64,000 nucleotides of DNA from Limnohabitans sp. Rim8 (GTDB lineage Bacteria; Pseudomonadota; Gammaproteobacteria; Burkholderiales; Burkholderiaceae_C). Under the pieces are notes generated by a model. That model worked only from the letters and a program-made list of their open reading frames with translations, did not search any database and was not told where the DNA came from. Shown piece by piece: positions 53,302 to 63,639 of the stretch (positions are counted from its first letter, which is position 1; every line of letters starts with the position of its first letter). The position numbers were made by a program, and so were the translations under genes. Where the stretch lies: assembly GCF_945901735.1 (NCBI RefSeq), contig NZ_CAMDLM010000001.1:177893-241892 (forward strand), read 5' to 3'.

Positions 53302-54282
53302 ATGAAGCAAAACATCACACGCCGTGCCGCATTGGCCGCTTTGTCATCGGCCGCCGCGGTGGCATTTCCGGGCCTGTCGTGGGCGCAAGCCGACCGCCCC
53401 CTCAAATTCATCTTGCCCAACGCCACGGGCTCGGGCGTTGACGCCATCACGCGCGCCGCCGCACCTGCCATTGGCAAGGCTTTGGGCGTCAATGTGGTGG
53501 TGGAAAACCAAGCCGGTGCCAGTGGCGTCATCGGTTTGCAGGCCATGGCCAAAAACCCGCCCGATGGCTTGACCTTGTCGGTGGTGTCCAACAATGTGGT
53601 GATCTTCCCCAGCGTCATCAAAAACCTGCCCTTTGAAATGCCCGCCGATTTCACACCGATTGCGGTGCTGGGCGCCACGCCCCTGGTGTTGGTGGCGAAC
53701 CCGCAAAAAATACCCACCAGCAGCAGCCGTGAATTCATTGCCGCCCTGCGTGCCAAGCCGGATGGTTACAACTTCGGCTCTGGCGGTACGGGCACGATCT
53801 TGCATTTGGCCGCCGAGATGTTCGTGGACGAAGCCCGTGTCAAGGCGCGCCATATCCCTTACAAAGGCGTGGGCCCCATGGTCACTGACTTGTTGGGCGG
53901 GCAAATTGACTTTGCCGTGTTGGCCTTGCCCAGCGTGCAACAGCACATCAAGAGTGGCGCGCTCAAGGCGGTGGGCATGTGCGGCGACAAGCGCAGCGCC
54001 GCTGCGCCAGACGTTCCCACTTTTGTGGAGCAGGGCTTGCCCACTTACGTGATCGATGCCTGGTTTGGTGTGCTCGGCCCCAAGGGCATGAGCGCTGCCA
54101 CGGTGAAAAAGGTCAACGATGCCCTGGTGCAGGCCTTCAATGACCCAGCCGTCAAGGAAGTCATGGCCAAGCAGGGCAACACGATCGCCATCAGCACGCC
54201 CGAGCACGCTCAGCGCATCTTCCGCAGTGAAATGGAGCGCTTTGCCGCGCTGGTCAAGAAAGTCGGCATCGAGCCGCAATAA
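53302..54282 (+). CDS. Bug family periplasmic substrate-binding protein
   Basis: A 326-residue precursor with a Tat-like or Sec signal (RRAALAALSSAAAVAFPGLSWAQA). Mature features: RPLKFILPNATGSGVDAITRAAAP, VVVENQAGASGVIGLQ and RHIPYKGVGPMVTDLLGGQIDF. It is the last gene of the lyase/CoA-transferase operon and probably recognises the acid degraded by these enzymes (inference). A short inverted repeat (TCGTCGC/GCGACGA at 54294 and 54319) follows its stop. Confidence 0.93.
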   Translation: MKQNITRRAALAALSSAAAVAFPGLSWAQADRPLKFILPNATGSGVDAITRAAAPAIGKALGVNVVVENQAGASGVIGLQAMAKNPPDGLTLSVVSNNVVIFPSVIKNLPFEMPADFTPIAVLGATPLVLVANPQKIPTSSSREFIAALRAKPDGYNFGSGGTGTILHLAAEMFVDEARVKARHIPYKGVGPMVTDLLGGQIDFAVLALPSVQQHIKSGALKAVGMCGDKRSAAAPDVPTFVEQGLPTYVIDAWFGVLGPKGMSAATVKKVNDALVQAFNDPAVKEVMAKQGNTIAISTPEHAQRIFRSEMERFAALVKKVGIEPQ

Positions 54283-54427
54283 GGCCAACGGGTTCGTCGC
54301 TTGACATTTGACTCTCAGGCGACGACCATCACTCCCCATGGCCATACAGGTATTGATTTTCGGCATCCACCTCGCCCGCAGCACGCGGGGCAAGCCCTGC
54401 GCACCGCCGCAGGCTTGAAGCTTTTCT

Positions 54428-54455
54428 TGTAGGTTGGGCCTTCAGGCCCGACGTG
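54428..54455 (+). repeat. REP-like palindromic repeat, copy H
   Basis: TGTAGGTTGGGCC, TTCAGG, CCCGACGTG: the most symmetric copy in the window, with GGGCC/GGCCC arms. Confidence 0.75.
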
Positions 54456-54474
54456 TTTTCGCTCCACCACCGTC

Positions 54475-54501
54475 ATGTCGGGGCTGAAGCCACCGACCTG
54501 C
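54475..54501 (-). repeat. REP-like palindromic repeat, copy I (inverted)
   Basis: The element in inverted orientation 20 bases from copy H, forming a head-to-head pair upstream of hppD. Confidence 0.75.
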
Positions 54502-54586
54502 AACTCCCCCCTTGTTTTGTTTGACCGATATCAATTCGGGTCATGCTCTTCCTGCAGCGTGGCCCTGTTCACTGCTGGAGATTTTC

Positions 54587-55663
54587 ATGACCGATTTGTT
54601 TGACAACCCCATGGGCCTGTGCGGCTTCGAGTTCGTCGAGTTCGCATCCCCCACCCCCCACACCCTGGAGCCGCTGTTCGAGCAGATGGGCTTCTCGCTG
54701 GTGGCCAAGCACCGCTCCAAAGACGTGGTGCTCTACCGCCAAGGCGACATCAACTTCATCGTCAACCGTCAGCCCAAAAGCCTGGCCGGGTACTTTGCCG
54801 CCGAGCACGGCCCTTGTGCCTGCGCGCTGGCGTTTCGCGTCAAAGACTCGCATCTGGCGTATGCGCGAGCCCTCGAACTGGGCGCCCAACCGGTGGATGT
54901 GCCCACCGGCCCCATGGAGTTGCGCCTGCCCGCCATCAAAGGCATTGGCGGCGCGCCTTTGTATTTGATCGACCGCTTCGAAGACGGCAAAAGCATCTAC
55001 GACATCGACTTTGAATTCATCGACGGCGTGGACCGCCACCCGCCGGGCCACGGCCTCAAGCTCATCGACCATATGACGCACAACGTCTACAAAGGACGCA
55101 TGGCGTACTGGAGCGGCTTTTATGAAAAGCTTTTCAATTTCAAGGAAATCCGTTACTTCGACATCAAGGGCGAATACACGGGCCTGACCAGCCAGGCCAT
55201 GATGGCGCCGGACGGCATGATCCGCATCCCGCTGAACGAAGAATCGGGCAAGACCGGTGGCCAGATCGAAGAGTTTTTGATGCAGTTCAACGGCGAAGGC
55301 ATCCAGCACATTGCGCTGCTCACCGATGACCTCTTGAAAAGCGTGGACGCGCTGCAGATGGCCGGCATCCCGCTCATGACCGCGCCCAACGACATCTATT
55401 ACGACATGCTCGAAGAACGCCTGCCGGGCCACGGCGAGCCCGTGGCCGAGTTGCAGGCGCGCGGCATTTTGATGGACGGCTCCATTGCCAACGGCGAGAA
55501 GCGCCTGCTGCTGCAAATCTTCAGCCAAACCCTGCTGGGCCCGGTGTTCTTTGAATTCATCCAGCGCAAAGCCGACGAAGGCTTTGGCGAAGGCAACTTC
55601 AAGGCGCTGTTTGAAAGCCTGGAGCGCGACCAGATTCGGCGGGGGGCGATTGTGGTGGAGTGA
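54587..55663 (+). CDS. hppD: 4-hydroxyphenylpyruvate dioxygenase
   Basis: A 358-residue enzyme of tyrosine breakdown that converts 4-hydroxyphenylpyruvate to homogentisate with Fe(II) and O2. Two vicinal-oxygen-chelate domains are present: [14 protein letters not shown] starts the first, and the second holds the iron ligands His in [12 protein letters not shown], His in [11 protein letters not shown] and Glu in VFFEFIQRK. The [14 protein letters not shown]-terminal helix is typical. The start at 54587 has a GGAG site and fits family length. No homogentisate dioxygenase is in the window. Confidence 0.95.
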   Translation: MTDLFDNPMGLCGFEFVEFASPTPHTLEPLFEQMGFSLVAKHRSKDVVLYRQGDINFIVNRQPKSLAGYFAAEHGPCACALAFRVKDSHLAYARALELGAQPVDVPTGPMELRLPAIKGIGGAPLYLIDRFEDGKSIYDIDFEFIDGVDRHPPGHGLKLIDHMTHNVYKGRMAYWSGFYEKLFNFKEIRYFDIKGEYTGLTSQAMMAPDGMIRIPLNEESGKTGGQIEEFLMQFNGEGIQHIALLTDDLLKSVDALQMAGIPLMTAPNDIYYDMLEERLPGHGEPVAELQARGILMDGSIANGEKRLLLQIFSQTLLGPVFFEFIQRKADEGFGEGNFKALFESLERDQIRRGAIVVE

Positions 55664-55692
55664 GTGGGCAACTGAACAGGATGGTAGAGCGT

Positions 55693-56079
55693 TTACTGCT
55701 TTTTCAGAACGACGTGCCTTCCGTCTTTGAAGGTGCCCGTGAGCGTCAGTTCGTCTGTGCGTTCAAGCGTCAGGACGAATGAAGGGCAGCCAGTAACAAC
55801 ACTCGGACCATCCACGTTGAAAATCATCATTGCGTTTGGCATTGGCTTGATCGACAGTGGGAAATCGCGATTGAGACAAGTGGCTTTGTGTTGTGCTGCG
55901 CTAACGTATCGCCAAGTTCCGCCCAAGTCCGAAATCTTCACTTGGATCTGGAGTTCATGAGCAGTACTCGGTGATTTCGTTGTTCCAATCCATCCGCCGT
56001 GTAAGTTGTCGGCGGTCTGAGCTTGCGCGAGAGAACTTACAAGTAAGAGCATAGACGCGGTTTTTGTGAGAAGGTTCAA
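55693..56079 (-). CDS. orphan small secreted protein
   Basis: A 128-residue precursor with a signal peptide (LTKTASMLLLVSSLAQAQT). The mature part (LHGGWIGTTKSPSTAHELQIQVK, ISDLGGTWRYVSAAQHKATC, TGTFKDGRHVVLKK) looks like a small beta-rich lipocalin-type or META-like domain with two cysteines, but I cannot place it in a family. Its base composition is more AT-rich than its neighbours and its upstream region (56091-56160) is strongly AT-rich, suggesting acquisition by transfer. Confidence 0.6.
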   Translation of the reverse strand: MNLLTKTASMLLLVSSLAQAQTADNLHGGWIGTTKSPSTAHELQIQVKISDLGGTWRYVSAAQHKATCLNRDFPLSIKPMPNAMMIFNVDGPSVVTGCPSFVLTLERTDELTLTGTFKDGRHVVLKKQ

Positions 56080-56225
56080 GATGTCTCCCTAGATGGTGAA
56101 ATGAGATATTTTTTTATACTTTATTCTAATATATTTATTTTTTTCACTTAATAGGATTGACAACTTTTGACTATGAGCTCCTGCGAATCGTCAACGCTCA
56201 ATCACTGGCTGTGTAAAATCCACCT

Positions 56226-56248
56226 TGGTAGTCACTTCTGACTACCAT
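56226..56248. promoter_or_regulatory. operator dyad of the toxin-antitoxin operon
   Basis: TGGTAGTCA and TGACTACCA form perfect nine-base arms around a four-base centre, a few bases upstream of the antitoxin start. Ribbon-helix-helix antitoxins repress their own operons from such sites. Edges are accurate to about one base. Confidence 0.75.
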
Positions 56249-56251
56249 TGA

Positions 56252-56578
56252 ATGGAGCTTGTCATGCCCGCTGTTCCTGCCAGCATTCCCACCAGCCTTA
56301 AGCTGCCCAGCGCGCTCAAACTTCAGCTCGAAGAAGATGCCAAGCAAATGGGCATGAGCCTGCACGCTTTCATGGTGAGCACGCTGGCCGATGCCGCACA
56401 GCGCAAGCGCTTGCGGCAAACATTTGCACAAGACTCGGCCGATGCACTGGCCGTCATGAAGGCCACCGGCAAAGGCCATGCACTGGACGATGTTCGTCTC
56501 TATTTTTCTCAACTCAAAGAACATCGTCAGGGGCAGAGCGGACCGCCTGCGCCTTTGCAACCGAAAAAAATGGGTTGA
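56252..56578 (+). CDS. antitoxin of a ParE/RelE-type pair (ribbon-helix-helix or CopG-like)
   Basis: A 108-residue protein with an N-terminal ribbon-helix-helix pattern (PTSLKLPSALKLQLEEDAKQ and MSLHAFMVSTLADAAQ, residues about 13-55) and a basic, Pro-rich C-terminal tail for toxin binding. It is four bases upstream of a RelE/ParE toxin gene and directly after a perfect dyad, as expected for an autoregulated antitoxin. A start four codons later (MPAVPAS) is also possible. Confidence 0.8.
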   Translation: MELVMPAVPASIPTSLKLPSALKLQLEEDAKQMGMSLHAFMVSTLADAAQRKRLRQTFAQDSADALAVMKATGKGHALDDVRLYFSQLKEHRQGQSGPPAPLQPKKMG

Positions 56579-56581
56579 GGT

Positions 56582-56884
56582 GTGAGCACCGTATTTCTAA
56601 GCTCAGCGGCATTCCAAGATTTGCTGCGCCTGGAAGCGTTTTTGCACGAGTCCGAAGACCCATTGGCTGGGGAACTGCTCGATTTCATCCTGGATGCATT
56701 GCAAGTGTTGACGCATCAACCCGGCATTGGCCGCCCTGTGGAAGGTGGTTTGCGTGAACTGATCATCGCCCGCCGACGCAGCGGCTATCTGGCGCGCTAT
56801 GCGTGGGACGATGCCTTGGACCGGGTCATGGTCGCCCGCATTCGCCACCAGCGCGAAGCTGGCTACCAAGACGGAGAGGTTTGA
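56582..56884 (+). CDS. RelE/ParE family toxin
   Basis: A 100-residue protein starting at GTG 56582, with the ParE/RelE fold pattern: FLSSAAFQDLLRLEAFLHE helix opening, DALQVLTHQPGIGRPVEGGLRELII central strands, and the C-terminal VMVARIRHQREAGY. ParE toxins inhibit gyrase and RelE toxins cut mRNA on ribosomes; the RHQREAGY end is closer to the plasmid-stabilisation ParE group (inference). It is coupled to the antitoxin gene. Confidence 0.85.
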   Translation: MSTVFLSSAAFQDLLRLEAFLHESEDPLAGELLDFILDALQVLTHQPGIGRPVEGGLRELIIARRRSGYLARYAWDDALDRVMVARIRHQREAGYQDGEV

Positions 56885-57042
56885 AGCGGCGCTAATGGCT
56901 TTCAGACGGGCTTGAAGCAAAAGTCTCGGATGTGACTTGTTAACACCTTTTTAGCAAACTTTGAGTTGTTTCATGGTTGCACAAAAGGGGTCTTCTCGCC
57001 ACAGTGCATAGCTGTTGCTGAGCACACAAGGAGTCCCCCGTC

Positions 57043-57501
57043 ATGAAACTGAACGTCAACGGCAAATCCCACACGCTGGATGTCGAACCCGAAATGCCCT
57101 TGTTATGGGCCTTGCGCGACGAGCTCGACATCAAAGGCCCCAAGTTCGGCTGCGGTATTGCCCAATGTGGGTCGTGCACGGTGCTGCTCAATGGCGAGCC
57201 GGTGCGCTCTTGCACTTACCCGGTCTCGGGCGCTTCGGGGCAAAAGGTCATCACCATCGAAGGCTTGGCCGACAAGGGCAAGTTGCATGCCGTGCAGCAA
57301 GCCTGGATTGACCACCAAGTGCCGCAGTGTGGTTATTGCCAGGGCGGGCAAATGCTCGCTGCCGTGGCCTTGCTCAAGAAAAAGCCCAAACCCACCGACG
57401 AAGACATCGACGCCGCGATGACCAACATCTGCCGTTGTGGCACCTATGCCCGCATGCGCACCGCGATCCACGCCGCCGCCAAGAAAGGGACCCGCGCATG
57501 A
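57043..57501 (+). CDS. (2Fe-2S) subunit of a xanthine dehydrogenase-family molybdenum hydroxylase (IorA-like)
   Basis: A 152-residue protein with the plant-type ferredoxin cluster [15 protein letters not shown]...C (residues about 40-60) and the second cluster QCGYCQGGQ and [11 protein letters not shown] (near 100-140). It transfers electrons from the Mo subunit. It starts a six-gene operon whose next gene overlaps by four bases (ATGA), and has an AAGGAG site. The closest characterised relatives are isoquinoline 1-oxidoreductase and similar small-molecule hydroxylases. Confidence 0.94.
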   Translation: MKLNVNGKSHTLDVEPEMPLLWALRDELDIKGPKFGCGIAQCGSCTVLLNGEPVRSCTYPVSGASGQKVITIEGLADKGKLHAVQQAWIDHQVPQCGYCQGGQMLAAVALLKKKPKPTDEDIDAAMTNICRCGTYARMRTAIHAAAKKGTRA

Positions 57502-59666
57502 GCACCCCAGACCTGACCAACGGCATGGACCGCCGCCATTTCTTGAAGATCTCCAGCACCGCTACGGCGGGCTTATCGATGGGATTTTTCGTTCCACAAA
57601 GCGCGCAGGCGGCCGCAACGCCCCAGCTGAATGTGTGGCTCGAAATCGAGCCCAACGACACGATTGTCATCCGCTACGCCCGTGCAGAAATGGGCCAAGG
57701 CAGCATAACTTCTGCGCCCATGATGATTGCCGAAGAGCTGGAGGCCGATTGGAAAAAAGTGCGTGTCGAGTACGCCACGGCGCATGAAAACCTGCGCACC
57801 AAACGCGCCTATGGCGACATGGCTTCGGTCGGCAGCCGCACCATCCGAAATTCGCAGGAATACCTGCGCAAAGCCGGTGCCACCGGGCGCGAGATGCTGA
57901 TTGCCGCGGCTGCCCAGCAGTGGGGCGTGCCCGCCAGCGAGTGCAAGGCCGCGCTGAGCAAAGTCACCCATGTGCCCAGCAAGCGGACGCTCAGCTACGG
58001 CAAACTGGCTGCAGCGGCTGCCAAGTTGGAAGCCCCCAAAGACGTCAAGCTCAAAGACCCCAAAGACTGGACATTGATCGGCAAGTCCATTCCCCGTGTG
58101 GATATTCCCGACATCGTGACCGGCCGTGTGAAGTACGGCATCGACGCGCAAGTTCCGGGCATGCTGCACGCGGCCATTGCGGCTTCACCGGTGTTCAACG
58201 GCACCATCAAAAGCCTGGACGCCTCCAAGGTGGAAAACCGCAGGGGCATCGTCAAGGTGTTGAATTTGGGCACCTTTGTGGCGGTGGTGGCCGACAACTG
58301 GTGGCGCGCCAAAGAAGCGCTGCGCGATGTGGCGGTGGACTGGGATGTGGGCGAGCACGGCACCTTGAGCAGCGCCGCCATCATGGCCCACTTCAAAGCC
58401 GGTATGGATCAACCTGAACTGGCGGTGGCCCGCAACGACGGCAACACCCTTGACGCCATGAGCAAAGCCGCCAAGGTCATCGAGGCCGAGTACTTCACAC
58501 CCTATTTGGCGCACGCCACCATGGAGCCCATGGTGTGTACCGCTTGGTTGCAGGGCGACCAACTCGATGTGTGGTGCTCGACGCAAAACCCGGAATCCAC
58601 TTTGGCCGTGGCGGCGGCAACAGCCGGTGTGCCCCAGGCCAATGTGAGAGTGCACCCCATGCAATTGGGTGGCGGTCTCGGCCGCAAGAGCCCGCAAGAC
58701 TTCACGCGCCAAGCCGTCACGATTGCCAAGGCCATGCCTGGCAAGCCCATCAAAATGCTGTGGTCTCGCGAAGAGGAAATTCAGCACGGCTTGTACCGTC
58801 CAGCCAGCCTGATGCGTTTCAAGGCGGGCTTGAGCGCCACGGGCAAAGCCGAGGCGCTGCACATCCGTGTCAGCGCCCCGTCCATCTTGGCCACCTTGCT
58901 GAAACTGCCCTTGCCCAAAGGTGTGGACGGTCAGGCCGTGGCCAGCTTCAACGACCACCCCTATGACATTCCCAACACCTTGGTGGACTATGCCCAGCGC
59001 AACACCAATGTGCCCGTGGGTTTTTGGCGCACCGTGGGGCATTCACAAAACCCGTTTGGGCGCGAGTGCTTCATTGACGAGATGGCCCAGGCGGCCTCCA
59101 AAGACCCGGTGGAATACCGCTTGGCCATGCTGCCCAACAATGAAAAAGCCAACCGCGACCGTGCCATCTTGCTGGCCGTGACCCAAGCAGCCGGGTGGGA
59201 CAAAAAACCGGCACCGGGTGTGTTCCGGGGCGTGGCCGCCACCGACGGTTATGGCAGCTGGACGGCTTGCGTGTGCGATGTCTCGATCAACGCCAAGAAC
59301 GAGGTCAAGATCCACCGCATCGTGATCGGCATTGACCCCGGTTATGCCGTCAACCCCGACAACATCGTGGCCCAGTTCCAGGGCAGCGTGGTGCACGGTT
59401 TGACCGCCATCTTCTGGGGTGAAAACACCATCAAGGATGGGCGTGTGGAGCAATCCAATTTCCACGATTACCGCATGATGCGTTTGAACGAAATGCCCAA
59501 GGTCGAGGTGGTGATTGCACCCACGGGTGGCTTCTGGGGTGGTGTGGGTGAGCCCGCCCAGGCGCCTTTGGCACCTGCTGTGGCCAATGCCATTTCAGCC
59601 GCTTTGGGCAAACGCATCCGCAGCTTGCCTCTGAAAAACCATGGCTTGACTTTGGCGCGCGCATGA
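57498..59666 (+). CDS. molybdopterin-binding subunit of a molybdenum hydroxylase (IorB-like)
   Basis: A 722-residue catalytic subunit, exported by a Tat-like signal ([20 protein letters not shown]). Mo-cofactor segments include [29 protein letters not shown] (near residue 60), [13 protein letters not shown] and the catalytic-Glu loop [17 protein letters not shown] near the C-terminus. Such enzymes hydroxylate N-heterocycles or oxidise aldehydes with water as the oxygen source. The Tat-type signal points to a periplasmic enzyme, consistent with the following c-type cytochrome genes. Both flanking genes overlap it by four bases. Confidence 0.93.
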   Translation: MSTPDLTNGMDRRHFLKISSTATAGLSMGFFVPQSAQAAATPQLNVWLEIEPNDTIVIRYARAEMGQGSITSAPMMIAEELEADWKKVRVEYATAHENLRTKRAYGDMASVGSRTIRNSQEYLRKAGATGREMLIAAAAQQWGVPASECKAALSKVTHVPSKRTLSYGKLAAAAAKLEAPKDVKLKDPKDWTLIGKSIPRVDIPDIVTGRVKYGIDAQVPGMLHAAIAASPVFNGTIKSLDASKVENRRGIVKVLNLGTFVAVVADNWWRAKEALRDVAVDWDVGEHGTLSSAAIMAHFKAGMDQPELAVARNDGNTLDAMSKAAKVIEAEYFTPYLAHATMEPMVCTAWLQGDQLDVWCSTQNPESTLAVAAATAGVPQANVRVHPMQLGGGLGRKSPQDFTRQAVTIAKAMPGKPIKMLWSREEEIQHGLYRPASLMRFKAGLSATGKAEALHIRVSAPSILATLLKLPLPKGVDGQAVASFNDHPYDIPNTLVDYAQRNTNVPVGFWRTVGHSQNPFGRECFIDEMAQAASKDPVEYRLAMLPNNEKANRDRAILLAVTQAAGWDKKPAPGVFRGVAATDGYGSWTACVCDVSINAKNEVKIHRIVIGIDPGYAVNPDNIVAQFQGSVVHGLTAIFWGENTIKDGRVEQSNFHDYRMMRLNEMPKVEVVIAPTGGFWGGVGEPAQAPLAPAVANAISAALGKRIRSLPLKNHGLTLARA

Positions 59667-60073
59667 CAGTGCTGGGCTTGGCGCGGGTGTGGGCTTTGGT
59701 GTGCAGCGCGGGCTGTGTCGCAGCGCAAACGCCAGAGGCCGTCAGTTTGGCCTCGCCAGAGCGGGGCAAAGCCTTGCTTTTGCAAAGACAAGACAGCGGC
59801 TGTGTGCTGTGCCACCAAGTGCAGGGTTTGCCTGCGGGTGGCGCACTCGGTCCGTCTTTGGTCGGTTTGGCCGAGCGCAGCACCCAAGATCAAGCCCGCG
59901 AGCGCATCGCCGATGCCCGGCGCTTTAACCCGCACACCATCATGCCCGCCTATTTGAGTACCGAGGGTTTGAACAAGGTGGCGAACCCCTACAAGGGGCA
60001 AACCATTTTGACGGCGCAGGGGCTTGAAGACATCCTGAGTTACCTGTTCTTGCCCAGCAAGGCCACGCCATGA
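59663..60073 (+). CDS. soxX: SoxX-type c-type cytochrome
   Basis: A 136-residue secreted cytochrome: signal [20 protein letters not shown], the heme motif CVLCH at residues 47-51, the ALGPSLVGLAER and ARRFNPHTIMPAYLS segment giving the Met ligand, and GLEDILSYLFLP at the end. SoxX pairs with SoxA to form the enzyme that attaches thiosulfate to SoxYZ. Here it overlaps the Mo-subunit gene and soxY by four bases each, so it may also serve as the electron acceptor of the hydroxylase (inference). Confidence 0.9.
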   Translation: MTVLGLARVWALVCSAGCVAAQTPEAVSLASPERGKALLLQRQDSGCVLCHQVQGLPAGGALGPSLVGLAERSTQDQARERIADARRFNPHTIMPAYLSTEGLNKVANPYKGQTILTAQGLEDILSYLFLPSKATP

Positions 60074-60555
60074 AGATGCCCACATTGACCCGTCGCGAGG
60101 GCTTGCGGCAAGCGCTGCGGGCCGGACTTTATGGGGCGGCCGCACAGTTTTGGCCCAGCATGGCTCAAGACATGGCGTCGGGGCAGTTGTTGAGCGTGGC
60201 ACAAATGATGGCGCCCCTGACACAAGGCGCACGGGTGTTACAGCAAGACGTGAAGATCGTGGCACCCGTGTTGGCCGACAACGGCACTTTGGTGCCTGTC
60301 ACGGTGCAAGTGCAAAGCCCCATGACGCCGCAAGACCATGTGACGCACCTGTACCTGTTGTCTCAGCGCAATCCGGTGACCCAAATGGCAGTTTTTCGTT
60401 TGGGTCCGTGGAACGGACGCGCCGAAATCAGCACCAGGCTGCGCTTGGCAGGCACCCAGCAGGTGGTCGCTTTGGCGCGTTTGTCCAATGGCGAGTTTCG
60501 TTATGGTCAGATGGAAATCATCGTCACCGAGTCGGCTTGCGTCGACGCCTCCTGA
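60070..60555 (+). CDS. soxY: SoxY-like sulfur-carrier subunit with an altered C-terminus
   Basis: A 161-residue precursor with a Tat-like RREGLRQALRAGL signal. The mature SoxY fold is recognisable (VTVQVQSPMTPQDHVTHLYLLSQRNP, RLAGTQQVVALARLSNG). Known SoxY ends in the swinging-arm motif GGCGG; here the end is IVTESACVDAS, with a single Cys five residues from the end and no Gly run. The substrate-binding Cys is thus kept but its flexible context is lost or replaced. It overlaps soxX and is two bases from soxZ. Confidence 0.88.
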   Translation: MKMPTLTRREGLRQALRAGLYGAAAQFWPSMAQDMASGQLLSVAQMMAPLTQGARVLQQDVKIVAPVLADNGTLVPVTVQVQSPMTPQDHVTHLYLLSQRNPVTQMAVFRLGPWNGRAEISTRLRLAGTQQVVALARLSNGEFRYGQMEIIVTESACVDAS

Positions 60556-60557
60556 CC

Positions 60558-60893
60558 ATGGCATTCGCACGCATCCAATGGCCTGAACGCGTCCTCGCGG
60601 GCGATGTGGTCAAAGTCCGCCTGTTGGTGCAGCACCCCATGGACACGGGTTATCTGCAAGACCTGTTGGGTAAATTGGTGCCCCGCAATGTGATCCGTTC
60701 ATTGACATGCACTTGGGGCCAGCAAGAGGTGTTCCGCGTAGAGCCTTCTTCGGGAATTTCGGCCAATCCTTTGTTTGAATTTTTTGTGCGGGCAGAACAA
60801 ACGGCCGAGATGCTTGTGGAGTGGACCGATGACCGGGGTGTCAAAGGCAGCTTGCGGCAAACCTTGCCGGTCTTGCCCAAGCCCAGTGCCTGA
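60558..60893 (+). CDS. soxZ: SoxZ-like carrier partner protein
   Basis: A 111-residue protein of the SoxZ immunoglobulin-like fold: RIQWPERVLAGDVVKVRLLVQHPM, LTCTWGQQEVFRVEPSSGISANPLFEFF and VEWTDDRGVKG. It dimerises with SoxY. It has no signal peptide, as usual, because it is co-exported with SoxY. The start at 60558 follows the soxY stop by two bases. Confidence 0.9.
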   Translation: MAFARIQWPERVLAGDVVKVRLLVQHPMDTGYLQDLLGKLVPRNVIRSLTCTWGQQEVFRVEPSSGISANPLFEFFVRAEQTAEMLVEWTDDRGVKGSLRQTLPVLPKPSA

Positions 60894-60897
60894 GCGC

Positions 60898-61755
60898 ATG
60901 GGCATTCGAGCGTTCGCATCGATGCCCGCAGCAGGGTGTGTGCGCACCGTGATCCAGGTGTGCTGGCGGGTCTTCATGCTGATCGCGTTGTGGGGTGTGA
61001 GTGGGTACGCGGCTGCGCAAACGGCAATGCCACCCGCACGCAGCTTGCCTTTGTCGCAGCTCAAATCGGGCCTGCATTATTCGGGCAAAGATGTGCAAGC
61101 CTTGCAAGCCGACGAGTTTGCCAACCCTGCCCAACTGTGGCTGAGCCAAGGGGCGCAAGCTTGGGGCCAGCCCAGTGCCGCGAACGGCAAATCCTGCGCC
61201 AGTTGCCACGGCGCAGTGGCCACCAGCATGAAAGGTGTGGCCACGCGTTACCCCGCCATCGATGCCGCCAGTGGGCGACTTTTCAACATGGAAGACCGCA
61301 TCAACCAATGCACCACGCGGCACAAACAAGCGGCGGCCATGCCCCCCGAATCTGATGCCCTGCTGGGCATGAGTTTGCTGGTGACGCAGGCCTCGAAAGG
61401 CATGCCCTTGCGGGTGGACATTGGCGGTGCGGCGCGCGGCCACTGGCAAGCGGGGGCGACCCTGTTTTCACAGCGCCAAGGCCAAATGAATTTGTCGTGC
61501 GCCCAATGCCATGACCAGAATTTTGGACAACGCCTGTACACCGACCCGCTGAGTCAAGGGCAGCCCAATGGCTACCCGGTGTACCGTTTGGAATGGCAAA
61601 AACCGGGCTCGCTCGAGCGGCGCTTGCGCAGTTGTTATGCCGGTATTCGTGCCGAAACCCCGCCTTGGGGTGCTGTGGAAATGCGCCAACTGGCGCTGTA
61701 CCTGATGTGGCGCGGTGAGGGCTTGCCCATTGAGGTGCCGGCCGTGCGCAAGTGA
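60898..61755 (+). CDS. soxA: SoxA-type diheme cytochrome (L-cysteine S-thiosulfotransferase subunit)
   Basis: A 285-residue secreted protein with an N-terminal hydrophobic signal (CWRVFMLIALWGVSGYAAAQ). Two heme motifs, CASCH at 100-104 and CAQCH at 201-205, and the active-site Cys246 in RSCYAGI (persulfide heme ligand) are all present. SoxXA links thiosulfate to the SoxY Cys. It ends one base before the convergent recQ gene. No soxB, soxC or soxD is in the window, so the pathway is incomplete here. Confidence 0.92.
   Translation: MGIRAFASMPAAGCVRTVIQVCWRVFMLIALWGVSGYAAAQTAMPPARSLPLSQLKSGLHYSGKDVQALQADEFANPAQLWLSQGAQAWGQPSAANGKSCASCHGAVATSMKGVATRYPAIDAASGRLFNMEDRINQCTTRHKQAAAMPPESDALLGMSLLVTQASKGMPLRVDIGGAARGHWQAGATLFSQRQGQMNLSCAQCHDQNFGQRLYTDPLSQGQPNGYPVYRLEWQKPGSLERRLRSCYAGIRAETPPWGAVEMRQLALYLMWRGEGLPIEVPAVRK

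Positions 61756-63639
<1,884 letters not shown>

Larger units (their letters stand above)
54283..54586. other. gene-free spacer with two REP-like repeats
   Basis: A 304-base stretch between the Bug and hppD genes. It holds a TCGTCGC/GCGACGA inverted repeat and REP-like copies H and I. No coding potential fits a family; hppD's ribosome site (TGGAG) lies at its right end. Confidence 0.7.
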
